Source: Pyrinomonadaceae bacterium
Lineage (GTDB): Bacteria; Acidobacteriota; Blastocatellia; Pyrinomonadales; Pyrinomonadaceae
Direction of reading: 5' to 3'
Assembly (NCBI GenBank): GCA_017983495.1
Contig: JAGOBH010000005.1
Coordinates: forward strand, 124,001-188,000
DNA length: 64,000 bases
Within the stretch, counting starts at the first letter, position 1, and every line of letters starts with the position of its first letter. Shown one piece after another: positions 9,837-18,991 of the stretch. Both the position numbers and the translations under genes were made by a program. Below the pieces are notes generated by a model that did not search any database, had not been told where the DNA came from, and was given only the letters and a program-made list of their open reading frames with translations.

Positions 9837-11495
9837 ATGAGTGTTGAATTTAGACAAAGAAGTGCCGGGGAGCTAGTCGGCATCATAAAGCGGCAAAAAT
9901 GGCTGATCATCCTGCCGATGATCACTATGACGGCGGCCATCGGGTACGTTGTTTACAAGCTGCCAAGTATTTACGAATCGACGTCGCTGTTAACGGTCAA
10001 GCCGCCAACCATTTCGTCGAACCTTGTCCAATCGCTCACAAACGAGGATCTTTCCCAGCGTTTGCAAACTATTAATCAGGAAGTGCTGAGCCGCTCGTCA
10101 CTTGAGCCGATGGTACAAAAATATGACCTATACAAATCCGAGCGCGCAAACGGAATGCCGATGGAACTGATCATCGACAAGATGTACAAGAACATCAAGG
10201 TAGACCTCGAAGAAACCGGCACTGAAAAAGTTGCGGCGTTTCGCATTCGCTACCGCGATCGTGATCCACAAGCAACGCGGAACGTTACCGCGGAGCTCGC
10301 CAGTAAGTACGTCAATGCCCAGGTGCAGACCCAAACGGAGATAGCCGAATCCACCAAAGACCTGTTCGATCGTCAGCTCAATGAGAAAAAGGTTGCACTC
10401 GATGAACTTGAAAAGCAGCGGCTCGATATCATGACGGCAAACGTGGCGACGCTGCCAGAATCAGAACAGGGCCTGGTCGCACAACTTGGTGGTCTTCGCG
10501 ACCGTGAAGCGAACATCATGAAAGAGAAAGAGGGGTTGCGAAACGAGCGGGGTCGTCTAAGCGACGCGATTGGGGCAAACAACCGCCAGATGCGGCTGAT
10601 CGAGGATTTTGGGGAAAAAGAAACTCAGGATTCGGCCCGTGCAGCGAGCCAGATCGAGGATACGCCGGCATATGCCCAACTTGTCCAAAAGCGTGCCGAT
10701 CTGAACGGACAACTTGATAACCTTCTCAAGGTCTATAAGGAAAAGCATCCGTCGGTGATCGCAAAACAGAGCGAGATCTCGCGCATCAACGAGGAGATCG
10801 AGGGACTTAAGAAAAACTCAGACCGCCGCGTTCAAACAGCTACGCAGGCAAGCGGCCGCAAGGCGGAGCTTCAGAAAAAGAGCCTTGAACTCGAAAACCA
10901 GCGGATCCAAGCTCAGATCAGCCAGATCGAATCGCAAATGACCGCAAAGGATGTGGAGTTGCGGCAAAATTCGGTGCAGGTTGCGACGCTCGAGGCCCGG
11001 ATCAACACGATCCCGAACGTCAAGGTCGCACTTGAGGGCGTAACCGCTCAATATCAGTCGGCAAAACAAACGTATGACGAGATCCTGAAGAAAAAGAATG
11101 AAGCCGAAACTGTAGTCGGCGTCGAGACGAACGCACAGGGCGAAACGATCCGAGTCCAGGATCCGGCAAATGTTCCGCAATCACCTGTTGCTCCCAAACG
11201 GTTCGTGCTGACCCTTGTGGGCTCGGGCATTGGCCTGTTTCTCGGGCTGGTTCTGGCTGCGTTCTTTGAGATCCCCCGATTGTTCAAAATCCAGAACATT
11301 GCAGATGCCAAGCACTACACCGGCCTGCCGGTACTAGCTTCGGTGCCGCCACTACTTTCAAGTGCCGAAAAGCAGTGGGTTACGCGATCGGCGTGGCTTA
11401 AACTGGCGGCCGGCGGGTTAGCAGCAATAGGGGCAGTTCCTGTGATCGTATTGATCTTACAGTTGACCCGGATACTCGATCGATTGGTTTCTTGA
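9837..11495 (+). CDS. Wzz/chain-length determinant protein, exosortase-system type
   Basis: A 552-residue polysaccharide co-polymerase. An N-terminal transmembrane helix (about residues 22-40) follows the basic KRQKW motif, a large periplasmic region rich in heptad-like coiled coil (about 160-410) follows, and a second helix near residues 460-480 with the PxxPxxPKR-like segment VPQSPVAPKRF precedes it. A third hydrophobic segment lies near the C-terminus. The family controls polymer length and works with the BY-kinase two genes downstream. The order Wzz, ExeA-like ATPase, tyrosine kinase is the standard XrtA-associated arrangement. Confidence 0.92.
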   Translation: MSVEFRQRSAGELVGIIKRQKWLIILPMITMTAAIGYVVYKLPSIYESTSLLTVKPPTISSNLVQSLTNEDLSQRLQTINQEVLSRSSLEPMVQKYDLYKSERANGMPMELIIDKMYKNIKVDLEETGTEKVAAFRIRYRDRDPQATRNVTAELASKYVNAQVQTQTEIAESTKDLFDRQLNEKKVALDELEKQRLDIMTANVATLPESEQGLVAQLGGLRDREANIMKEKEGLRNERGRLSDAIGANNRQMRLIEDFGEKETQDSARAASQIEDTPAYAQLVQKRADLNGQLDNLLKVYKEKHPSVIAKQSEISRINEEIEGLKKNSDRRVQTATQASGRKAELQKKSLELENQRIQAQISQIESQMTAKDVELRQNSVQVATLEARINTIPNVKVALEGVTAQYQSAKQTYDEILKKKNEAETVVGVETNAQGETIRVQDPANVPQSPVAPKRFVLTLVGSGIGLFLGLVLAAFFEIPRLFKIQNIADAKHYTGLPVLASVPPLLSSAEKQWVTRSAWLKLAAGGLAAIGAVPVIVLILQLTRILDRLVS

Positions 11496-11584
11496 CCTCG
11501 CTTCCGGCGTGAACGCCGAGCGAAAGTTAGATTCGCGAAAGCTGGGATCAATAGATCTAATCTGGAAACACACAAGAGGAAAGT

Positions 11585-12658
11585 ATGTATAAAGAATTTT
11601 TCGGTTTAGACGACACACCATTTACATTGACGCCAGACCCGCGTTTTATCGTGTTCACGCCAAGCTACAACGAGGTGCTGGCGAGCCTGTATTACGGCCT
11701 TGAGAACGCAAAGGGCTTAATCGTGCTCACGGGCGAAGTCGGAACCGGTAAAACGACCGCACTTCGCTGGATATTGCGACGCCTTGATGCGAGCGTGTTG
11801 GCAGCTTACGTCTTCAATCCGCGACTCTCGATAGACGAATTCTATCATCATGTCACGCAAATGCTCGGGATCAAAGACTGGAGTAACAAGGCCGAATTGC
11901 TGAGCGTGATGGGTAAGGTGCTCGAGGAACGCCACCGCCGTGGCCTCCGCACAGTGATCATTATTGATGAAGCGCATGAGCTTTCCGATTATGTTCTTGA
12001 AGAAATACGGCTGCTTCTCAATTTTGAGTCCGACGACGCGAAACACCTTCAGATCGTGCTGACCGGACAGCCTGAGCTTCGCGACAAGCTAAATCAACCG
12101 AATCTGAGGCAACTCAAACAACGGGTTGCACTTCGATGCAATATGCATGCATATCCGAATGTCGACGAGGTTGAACGCTATATTACGGAACGTCTCATGA
12201 TAGCCGGATCCGATCGGCCGAGCGTGTTTACTAACGGCGCAATCGAACTGATCTTTCAATGTTCTGAGGGCATTCCCAGAAACATAAACAACCTTTGCGA
12301 CAACGCAATGTTGACTGCCTACGGAGCGGGCGAACTGACGATCGGCCGCAAGGTCATTGCTGAGGTTGCCGAAAATCTCGATCTGATGCCGCAGGGACAG
12401 TATGCCGCAAAGCCGTTGGCTGTCCAGACTGCTCCTTCCCCGGGCGTTGGGAATTCTGATAAGCGTGAGAGCGTTTGGAATGGCAGGAAGATATCGGCCG
12501 AACCAGTCAGACCACGAATGTTTCAGGCAGACGCGGCAAAGGGCCTTGGACAAACTAGCAAAAAGGTGGCCGTCGATAACGACTATTTTGAATTAGATTT
12601 TGATGAACTCGAAAGCGACCATGATCTTGATGGGAAAGAGGTCGGAGGATTCTACTAA
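11585..12658 (+). CDS. ExeA-like AAA ATPase associated with the exosortase/EPS system
   Basis: A 357-residue cytoplasmic ATPase with Walker A GEVGTGKTT (about residues 48-56), Walker B TVIIIDEAHE (about 118-127) and the sensor segment IVLTGQPELRDKL. The N-terminal MYKEFFGLDDTPFTLTPDPRF is the typical opening of the ExeA/GspA-like family, which powers assembly of cell-envelope machines. The C-terminal 80 residues are low complexity and acidic, without the peptidoglycan-binding domain of ExeA. It lies between the Wzz and kinase genes. Confidence 0.9.
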   Translation: MYKEFFGLDDTPFTLTPDPRFIVFTPSYNEVLASLYYGLENAKGLIVLTGEVGTGKTTALRWILRRLDASVLAAYVFNPRLSIDEFYHHVTQMLGIKDWSNKAELLSVMGKVLEERHRRGLRTVIIIDEAHELSDYVLEEIRLLLNFESDDAKHLQIVLTGQPELRDKLNQPNLRQLKQRVALRCNMHAYPNVDEVERYITERLMIAGSDRPSVFTNGAIELIFQCSEGIPRNINNLCDNAMLTAYGAGELTIGRKVIAEVAENLDLMPQGQYAAKPLAVQTAPSPGVGNSDKRESVWNGRKISAEPVRPRMFQADAAKGLGQTSKKVAVDNDYFELDFDELESDHDLDGKEVGGFY

Positions 12659-12706
12659 AACGACAGCGACAATAATGCCGGCAGAGCGCGGCAGAATGCG
12701 TGGAAA

Positions 12707-13726
12707 GTGAATATGAGCATCCTAAAAGCTTTACAGAAAAGACAAGCCGAAGATCTGCAGGGATCCGAGAAATCTGTCAACAAGAATGTCGTCCAGTTCG
12801 ATGTGAACGGACGCCGGGCAAATGCGCCGCCCGAATTCTTTACACAGTCGGAGCGCAAGATCGGCGGTTCAAGTTCGGCGTTCAATGGGCAGCCAGGTTC
12901 TAAAATCGGGACGGCACTCCCTGATATGGAAACGGGATTAACTGCCGGGGCAAAATTGAACGCCGACAGCTTGACACGTTCAGAGGTCAAACAGCTCCCT
13001 GACTTTGTCAGTTGGAGCGTTGACCCTGAACGCGTTGAGCCCAGATTGGTGGCAATTACTCATCCGCATTCGACCTATTGCGAAGAGTATCGCAGCCTTC
13101 GAACGCACGTGCTGCATAAGAGTCAGAGGCAGAAACTCCAGTCGATAGTCGTTGCGAGCATGAACCCGAGCGAGGGCAAATCCGTCACCGCCCTTAATCT
13201 CTCTTGGCTGCTTGCACAGACCGATGGCGTCCGATGCCTGATCATCGACAGCGACCTGCGTATGCCGAGTCTCGGCGATTATCTCGGTATCGAGACCGAT
13301 AAAGGACTGTCGGACATTCTTATCGGAGACGCGACGCTAAAAGAGTCGATTATCAAGCTCGAGCCCGCGGGCCTGCATATCCTGCCCGGTGGTGACGCCC
13401 GCAGCGATGTTGCCGAACTGATCTCCGGGCCAAAGTTCAAGGAGTTGCTCCGTGAGGCACGCGAAATGTTCGATTACGTGATAATCGATGCTCCACCGCT
13501 CGGGATATTTACCGATGCTACCGTGTTGATCAATCATGCCGATGGAGCATTGCTCGTTGTGCGGGCCAATCGGACCAAATACAACACGCTCGACCGTGTC
13601 CTCGAGCAGCTGCCGAAAGACCGCATGCTTGGCGTTGTCCTCAATCAAAGCGAGGATGTTATGGACGAATCGCAATACAACTACGGTTACTACAATTACA
13701 AACGAATAAGCGAGAACGCTGCGTAG
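12707..13726 (+). CDS. BY-kinase-type tyrosine autokinase (CpsD/CapB-like) of the EPS cluster
   Basis: A 339-residue bacterial tyrosine kinase acting with the Wzz-like protein to regulate polymerisation. Nucleotide motifs: Walker A MNPSEGKS (Ser replaces the commoner Gly in PGEGKS), Walker A' LIIDSDLRMPS and Walker B YVIIDAPPLG. The C-terminus carries a tyrosine cluster (YNYGYYNYKR), the usual site of autophosphorylation. The first 110 residues are a disordered-looking extension seen in the XrtA-associated group. The gene starts 48 nt after the ATPase gene and ends 7 nt before the sugar transferase, so co-translation with the latter is likely. Confidence 0.92.
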   Translation: MNMSILKALQKRQAEDLQGSEKSVNKNVVQFDVNGRRANAPPEFFTQSERKIGGSSSAFNGQPGSKIGTALPDMETGLTAGAKLNADSLTRSEVKQLPDFVSWSVDPERVEPRLVAITHPHSTYCEEYRSLRTHVLHKSQRQKLQSIVVASMNPSEGKSVTALNLSWLLAQTDGVRCLIIDSDLRMPSLGDYLGIETDKGLSDILIGDATLKESIIKLEPAGLHILPGGDARSDVAELISGPKFKELLREAREMFDYVIIDAPPLGIFTDATVLINHADGALLVVRANRTKYNTLDRVLEQLPKDRMLGVVLNQSEDVMDESQYNYGYYNYKRISENAA

Positions 13727-13733
13727 ATCGAAG

Positions 13734-15125
13734 ATGAGCCCGACCCGGTTAAGTCCAAGAAAATTTACGCTCATATTCGCCGACGCCGCGATAATATTCG
13801 GCGGCGTGATTCTGGCGATGTATGTTCGTTTAGGTCTGGACGGGCCAGCTTTCGAACTGAACGAAAAGAACGGATGGTATAAGATCGCGCTTGTTACTGT
13901 GATCTGCCTCATCGCGTTGTATTTTTACGATCTGTACGATTACGTAGTAATGACCAATCGCCGTGAGCTGATGCTGCGGCTTGTTCAAGCACTCGGTATC
14001 GCATGGGCCTTGCTCGCACTGATCTTCTATCTCGTGCCGCCGCTGATGATCGGACGCGGCGTTTCAATGATCTCTGTCCCGCTGGTTCTTGCCGTATTGC
14101 TCGGATGGCGAATCTTCATTCATATCCTGACGGGGCATCCGGAGATCGGCGAAAAGATCCTCGTTGTCGGCACAGGTAAAGCGGCACTCGACACCGCTGA
14201 GGCCGTCTGGGAAAGGCGAGATGCAGGGTATCGGATCGTCGGTTTTGTTTCCGAAAACGGAGCTAAACCTCGTGAAAAGCTCGGCCGGTCCGAGATCCTC
14301 GGAAAGGCTGTCGATCTTGAAGGCATTATTCGAAATGAGAATATTGACCGTGTTGTGATCGCTGTTCGCGAACGCCGCGGTGCTTTTCCGACCGAAGCTT
14401 TGTTGAAAATGAGCCTCGCAGGCGATGTATCGATCGAAGAATGTACATCTTTCTTCGAGCGGATCACCGGAAAGGTTCACATAGATATGCTGAGGCCGTC
14501 CTGGCTGATCTACGCGGGTCGCCGCCGCGATGGCCGGCTCAAATCCGTCATTCGCGAAGCCGTTCATCGATTGCTTGCTTTGATCGGTTTGGTCTTGTCG
14601 CTGCCGATCGCAATTTTCACAGCGATTTTGATCAAGCTCACATCCCGCGGCCCTGTGTTCTACAAACAGGAAAGGGTCGGCAAGAACGGAAAGATATTTG
14701 AGGTGATCAAATTTCGGTCGATGAAAACCGATGCTGAGGCCGATGGCAAGCCGGTCTGGGCGGCGTCGAATGACGAACGCACGACTTTTATCGGCAAGAT
14801 CATACGCCAGATCCGGGTCGACGAGATGCCGCAGTTTTGGAACATCATCAAAGGCGAGATGAACTTCGTCGGGCCGCGTCCCGAACGGCCGCATTTTGTT
14901 AAGCAACTCACAACGGAAATACCATACTACGATCACCGCCATCTTGTCGCACCGGGTCTCACGGGTTGGGCTCAGATCAAGTACCCCTACGGAGCGTCGG
15001 TCGACGATGCGATCCAGAAGCTGCAGTACGACCTCTATTACATTAAGAATCAGAGCCTTACGCTCGATCTGGTGATCGTTGTCGAGACCATTAAGACGGT
15101 ACTTTTTGGAGCCGGAGCTCGTTAG
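13734..15125 (+). CDS. Undecaprenyl-phosphate sugar phosphotransferase (EpsB/WcaJ-like)
   Basis: Starts polysaccharide synthesis by moving a sugar-1-phosphate onto undecaprenyl phosphate. The 463-residue polytopic protein has four N-terminal helices, a Rossmann-like middle (KILVVGTGKAAL at about 143-154) and a C-terminal bacterial sugar-transferase domain with a helix near 285-305, then GPVFYKQERVG, FRSMKTDAEADG and the conserved NIIKGEMNFVGPRPERP. It begins 7 nt after the kinase gene. The sugar specificity cannot be told from the sequence. No further glycosyltransferases are in the cluster. Confidence 0.93.
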   Translation: MSPTRLSPRKFTLIFADAAIIFGGVILAMYVRLGLDGPAFELNEKNGWYKIALVTVICLIALYFYDLYDYVVMTNRRELMLRLVQALGIAWALLALIFYLVPPLMIGRGVSMISVPLVLAVLLGWRIFIHILTGHPEIGEKILVVGTGKAALDTAEAVWERRDAGYRIVGFVSENGAKPREKLGRSEILGKAVDLEGIIRNENIDRVVIAVRERRGAFPTEALLKMSLAGDVSIEECTSFFERITGKVHIDMLRPSWLIYAGRRRDGRLKSVIREAVHRLLALIGLVLSLPIAIFTAILIKLTSRGPVFYKQERVGKNGKIFEVIKFRSMKTDAEADGKPVWAASNDERTTFIGKIIRQIRVDEMPQFWNIIKGEMNFVGPRPERPHFVKQLTTEIPYYDHRHLVAPGLTGWAQIKYPYGASVDDAIQKLQYDLYYIKNQSLTLDLVIVVETIKTVLFGAGAR

Positions 15126-15189
15126 AGCGTCGGTTAACATTGGATTTTTCCGGTCAATAGTCGTTTTATCGGCATACGGAGCAATTGAG

Positions 15190-15993
15190 ATGAAGTTAGT
15201 AAGCAAATTAGATCGCATTGTATTTTTGTTCGCCGCGACGACGGTTTTTACTGTATCGGTATTGGCTCAAGCCACCGCACCTGCGACCAACGCGGAGTCG
15301 GCGAAGCCAGCCGTCGAGGCGAAAGCTGTGCCAACCGAAACGCCGGTTGCCGCTAACACCGAAAATAGATCGGACGGCTCGCCCGAGGCCGAGGCGATCT
15401 TGCCTTACTACAATAACTATTTGAAGGAATACCGCCTTGGGCCGAACGACGTGATCACCGTCGAGGTTTTTGGTCAGTGTCCCGACTACTGCAAATCCGG
15501 CATCAACGTTCCCCCGACAGCTCGAATCTCGTATCCGCTAGTCCGCGACGGGATAATGGTCGGCGGAAAGACCGTGGACGAAGTCGCCGCCGAGATCACG
15601 AAAAAGCTCGATGAGTTCATCATTGATCCAAAGGTCACGGTGACTCTCGATAAAGCAATGTCGGCTCGCTACAGCGTGCTCGGCAAGGTCGCAACGCCCG
15701 GTGTCCGCGTACTTGACCGCAAGGTCAGCGTTTACGAGGCGATCGTCGAATCGGGCGGTGTTGCCAAGGACGGTGACATGAAAAAGGTGTTTATATACAG
15801 CTACAATGGTCAGGGCAAGATCACCTCCAAAATGGTCAATCTCAAAGAGATACAGGCCGGCCGCGGCGAGATGGTGTTCCTCAGCCCGGGCGACCAGGTA
15901 TTCGTTTCGGGCAAAGGGTTTAGCGTTGACAAGGTATTCGACATAATCTCGAAGGTCAGCGTCGTCAGACTCCTATTTGGCAGCCCTTTCTAG
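15190..15993 (+). CDS. Polysaccharide export protein (Wza/SLBB type)
   Basis: A 267-residue periplasmic/outer-membrane export protein. The ATG at 15190 is chosen because it gives a clear signal peptide (MKLVSKLDRIVFLFAATTVF, cleaved near VLAQA); a longer frame overlaps the previous gene. After an Ala/Pro-rich linker comes a poly_export domain starting YRLGPNDVITVEVFGQ, then an SLBB domain with YSVLGKVATPGVR and GGVAKDGDMKKVFIY. A Cys pair (CPDYC) interrupts the export domain. It lacks a lipobox, so membrane attachment would differ from Wza. Confidence 0.9.
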   Translation: MKLVSKLDRIVFLFAATTVFTVSVLAQATAPATNAESAKPAVEAKAVPTETPVAANTENRSDGSPEAEAILPYYNNYLKEYRLGPNDVITVEVFGQCPDYCKSGINVPPTARISYPLVRDGIMVGGKTVDEVAAEITKKLDEFIIDPKVTVTLDKAMSARYSVLGKVATPGVRVLDRKVSVYEAIVESGGVAKDGDMKKVFIYSYNGQGKITSKMVNLKEIQAGRGEMVFLSPGDQVFVSGKGFSVDKVFDIISKVSVVRLLFGSPF

Positions 15994-16014
15994 AAACCGC
16001 CAGATCCGATCCGA

Positions 16015-17022
16015 ATGAGGGCATTCAGTAACATAGTCGCGTTCCTTGCGTTGGCGATACTTGTCCAAACGGTAAACGCCGAGTGGGTCAGGCAGCGGTC
16101 GGCGAGTCTCGCATGGTTCCTCGACATTACCTTCGTCACCGAAACGAAAGGCTGGATCGTCGGTTCGGACGGCACGATGCTCTCGACAAATGACGGCGGC
16201 ACGACCTGGAAAGCCGAACCGCGGTTTACAACAGACACCATCCGAGAGATCCACTTTACCGACGAAAATAACGGCTGGCTGCTGTGTGAACGGAATATCT
16301 TCACCCGAGGCCAGAACGCTGTTTCTTACCTTCGTAGGACCAACGACGGCGGCAAGACGTGGGAACGGGTCGAGTTTGAAGACGCCGGCCACGAGCGAGT
16401 GGTCAAGCTGTTGTTCAACAAACTCGGCACTACGACCGCATTTGGGGAAGGCGGCATATTTTACAAGCTCCAGGAAGACGGCCGAACGTGGAAAAAGAGC
16501 CTTTCTCCGATCCGATTTTTGCTTCTGGGCGGAGCGTTTGGCAGCGGGCCAAGCGGGGCGATCGCCGGAGCGGGCGGAACGATACTTTTCACCAGCGATA
16601 GCGGTTTGACCTGGGAACCCGCAACGATCATCGGCAAGTCCGATGCGAGATTCAACGCGGTCCATTTTGTCGGCGAACATCTCGGATGGGCAGTCGGTTC
16701 CCGAGGTTCGATCATCGCGGCGACGGGCGGCGGCCGTCTGTGGCGAACGCAGGAGTCGGGTGTCGACGCCGATCTCAACGACGTTTTCTTTACCAGCAGC
16801 AACGATGGCTGGGCGGTCGGTGACGACGGCACGATCATCAGGACCCGCAACGGCGGCAACCAATGGACGTTGGTAAATTCGCATGTCAAACATAAGATCG
16901 AACGCATAGTCTTTAACGGCAAACGCGGCTGGGCGGTCGGCTTTGGCGGCACGATATTGTCTTACTCAGACGCGACAAAGATCGATCCGGACGGAAAACC
17001 GACTATTCGTCCAAGGAATTGA
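16015..17022 (+). CDS. Secreted Ycf48-like beta-propeller protein
   Basis: A 335-residue protein with a signal peptide (MRAFSNIVAFLALAILVQTVNA) followed by repeated BNR/Ycf48-type blades: GWIVGSDGTMLSTNDGGTTWK, GWAVGSRGSI, GWAVGDDGTIIRTRNGGNQW, GWAVGFGGTILSY. Ycf48-like propellers serve as assembly factors or envelope-associated scaffolds. It starts 21 nt after the export gene, so it is probably the last gene of the EPS transcript. A role in assembling the export complex is possible but unproven. Confidence 0.85.
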   Translation: MRAFSNIVAFLALAILVQTVNAEWVRQRSASLAWFLDITFVTETKGWIVGSDGTMLSTNDGGTTWKAEPRFTTDTIREIHFTDENNGWLLCERNIFTRGQNAVSYLRRTNDGGKTWERVEFEDAGHERVVKLLFNKLGTTTAFGEGGIFYKLQEDGRTWKKSLSPIRFLLLGGAFGSGPSGAIAGAGGTILFTSDSGLTWEPATIIGKSDARFNAVHFVGEHLGWAVGSRGSIIAATGGGRLWRTQESGVDADLNDVFFTSSNDGWAVGDDGTIIRTRNGGNQWTLVNSHVKHKIERIVFNGKRGWAVGFGGTILSYSDATKIDPDGKPTIRPRN

Positions 17023-17173
17023 GAATTGGCCGCATGCCATCGAGCGGCGAAGCTTGACACCGCCGAATGGTTTTCGTAAGATTACGGTTCGCTCTTTTTT
17101 CGAAACAGAGCGTGTTTTTTTGAAAATTAGTTTGGGTACACGTGCTGTTTACGCTATACATAAATAAGATCTT

Positions 17174-17249
17174 GGGCACGTACGTCAATTGGTAGACAGC
17201 CTCCCTTACAAGGAGGAAGTTAGGGGTTCGAGTCCCTTCGTGCCCACCA
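17174..17249 (+). tRNA. tRNA-Val (anticodon UAC)
   Basis: Folds as a complete cloverleaf: acceptor GGGCACG/CGTGCCC, anticodon stem CCTCC/GGAGG with loop CTTACAA (anticodon TAC), T arm AGGGG-TTCGAGT-CCCTT, discriminator A and an encoded CCA end. It lies 7 nt before tRNA-Asp, so both are likely processed from one transcript. Confidence 0.96.
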
Positions 17250-17253
17250 CTCT

Positions 17254-17333
<80 letters not shown>

Positions 17334-17344
17334 TTTGTTTTAAG

Positions 17345-17381
17345 AAAGCCGTTCGCTTAAATGCGGGCGGCTTTTGTTTTT
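17345..17381 (+). terminator. Terminator after the tRNA pair
   Basis: Stem GCCGTTCGC / GCGGGCGGC (two G-T pairs) with a 5-6 nt loop followed by TTTTGTTTTT, 14 nt after tRNA-Asp. Confidence 0.8.
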
Positions 17382-18991
17382 GATCGCTTGTCATGTGACG
17401 TCCCACCGCTGTCCCATTTTTTCGCCAAAATGGGACAGTGTAAACCATTGAGTCCACGCCACTTAACCCCGATTTTGTCCCATTTGCTCGCGCGAGAACG
17501 CGGAAATGTGACGCTTTTTGCCTAAATGCTGCAAGCAATACGGTTACGTGCATATTTTGTCCCATTATGGATCTAAGTTTTCAAACATCCCAAGGGCAAG
17601 TCCTCATTGCCTATGCATACACGCAATAGTATTGCATAGATGGCACGCACGCGTCAAGGAAATTATGGAAGGCCGTAGTCGGTGGATCGAGATCAGTGGC
17701 CGGTGGATCAATATTCCCAGGTCCCAAGAGTCCCAAGCCCTAAGTCCGCCGGCTCGACATTGGCTTTTTAATTTTCACTTTTTCACTCTTCCCCTTTTTC
17801 ACTTTGCCCACCCCCTTTTGCGTTCACCTTTGCGTGCTTTGCGGTAAAACTCAGGTTCACGCCGAGACCGGAGAGTTTTTCGCAGAGTATGCGGAGAACT
17901 CGGCATGTCAGTACCGCCTGCGTGAGCGGGCGGCTTGGGCGTCGGAGTTTGGCACGGCGTTCAACACAAATAGCCGGGTTAGATATGCACGTTTGAATTT
18001 CAAACCGCACTGATCTGACCCACGCGTCGGATGCCGCCCCCTGACGGAGGCGGTTCTGACAAGACATTCCGTCGAAGCCGTCTTATTAAAGATTAATAAT
18101 ATTTCCTACTTAGTCGGAAATAGTGGGAATCTTTCCTACCGCCGTGTTACGCTAACTGTTGTTATAACTGTATTTACAGCACTTCGGCCCTCTGTCCCGT
18201 TTGTCCCAGCAAGTTCCCACATGTCACGAGTGGACCACCGCCATCCAAGTGCCTTTTCATTCATCATTCATTATTCGATATTCATCATTTGTCGGCTGTC
18301 CCGTTGTCCCAACAAGTTCCCGCATATTGCGAGTGGAGGAAGTCGAGAAAGTCTAGGAAGTCCGGGAAGTTCCAAATCCCAAGAGTCCCAAGTTTGTGTA
18401 AGCAATCTTGGCTTTTTACTTTTTACCTTTTACTTCTCTTTTGTCAAAGATCACATCCTGTAACAAATATTCTATCATCGGTGTCAACTGTCGCCCGCTA
18501 CGCGGGCCACGGAACTGAAGAGGTCAACCGAGCGGTTCACCGTCCTTTGTTCAGAGTTGCGGCTTTAGCCGCGAGTTTTTCACGCCTTAAGGCGTAGCTC
18601 TGAACGGTAAGCCCGTTGAAACGGGCTGTGGTTTACTGGAGGAATTCTAACCACGCCGTAAACGTGCGTGGCTATTTGCCGCGAGGCCGCGAAAAGACGG
18701 CCGAAGCCGCCTGTGCTGCGGTCAAAAACGCCCGATCAAATCCGCCACCTCGATCACGTCCGGATTTGTTGAAACGCACTTCGCAAACGGGATCCTACAA
18801 TAAAGATTAAAGGCAACGATCAACTTATCGCGAGTCCAATTATTGGCCACAACGGGTTGCTACACGAAATCTGAGTGCTGGCATTTGAGTTACCGGTTTT
18901 CCCGGACAGTTTCGAACAGAACAAGAATCGCAAGATCGGAGGCCTGCCACCATTGTCCGTCATCCTCCTTATGACCCCACCATCCTTATTT
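17382..18991. repeat. Gene-free, repeat-rich intergenic region
   Basis: About 1.6 kb without a supportable gene. It holds: a perfect hairpin TGTCCCATTTT/AAAATGGGACA (17410-17437) with two more TGTCCCATT words at about 17474 and 17557; CCCAAGAGTCCCAAG words at about 17716 and 18371; a 42-nt direct repeat at 18193-18234 and 18297-18337; a GAAAGTCT..GAAGTCC word run near 18348; and the nested hairpins at 18549-18680. Small open frames here have no ribosome sites and shift between copies. Confidence 0.7.
18549..18682. repeat. REP-like cluster of nested hairpins
   Basis: An outer inverted repeat GTTCAGAG (18549-18556) / CTCTGAAC (18598-18605) encloses GCGGCTTTAGCCGC and CGCCTTAAGGCG. It is followed by AGCCCGTTGAAACGGGCT (18609-18626), then GTGGTT...AACCAC and CCACGC...GCGTGG. 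Serial perfect hairpins of this kind resemble REP/REPIN elements mobilised by a RAYT transposase. No such transposase is in the window. Confidence 0.65.

Noticed and set aside
18616-18810. 64-residue frame after the hairpin cluster
   Set aside because: It begins inside the hairpin repeats and has no supporting features.
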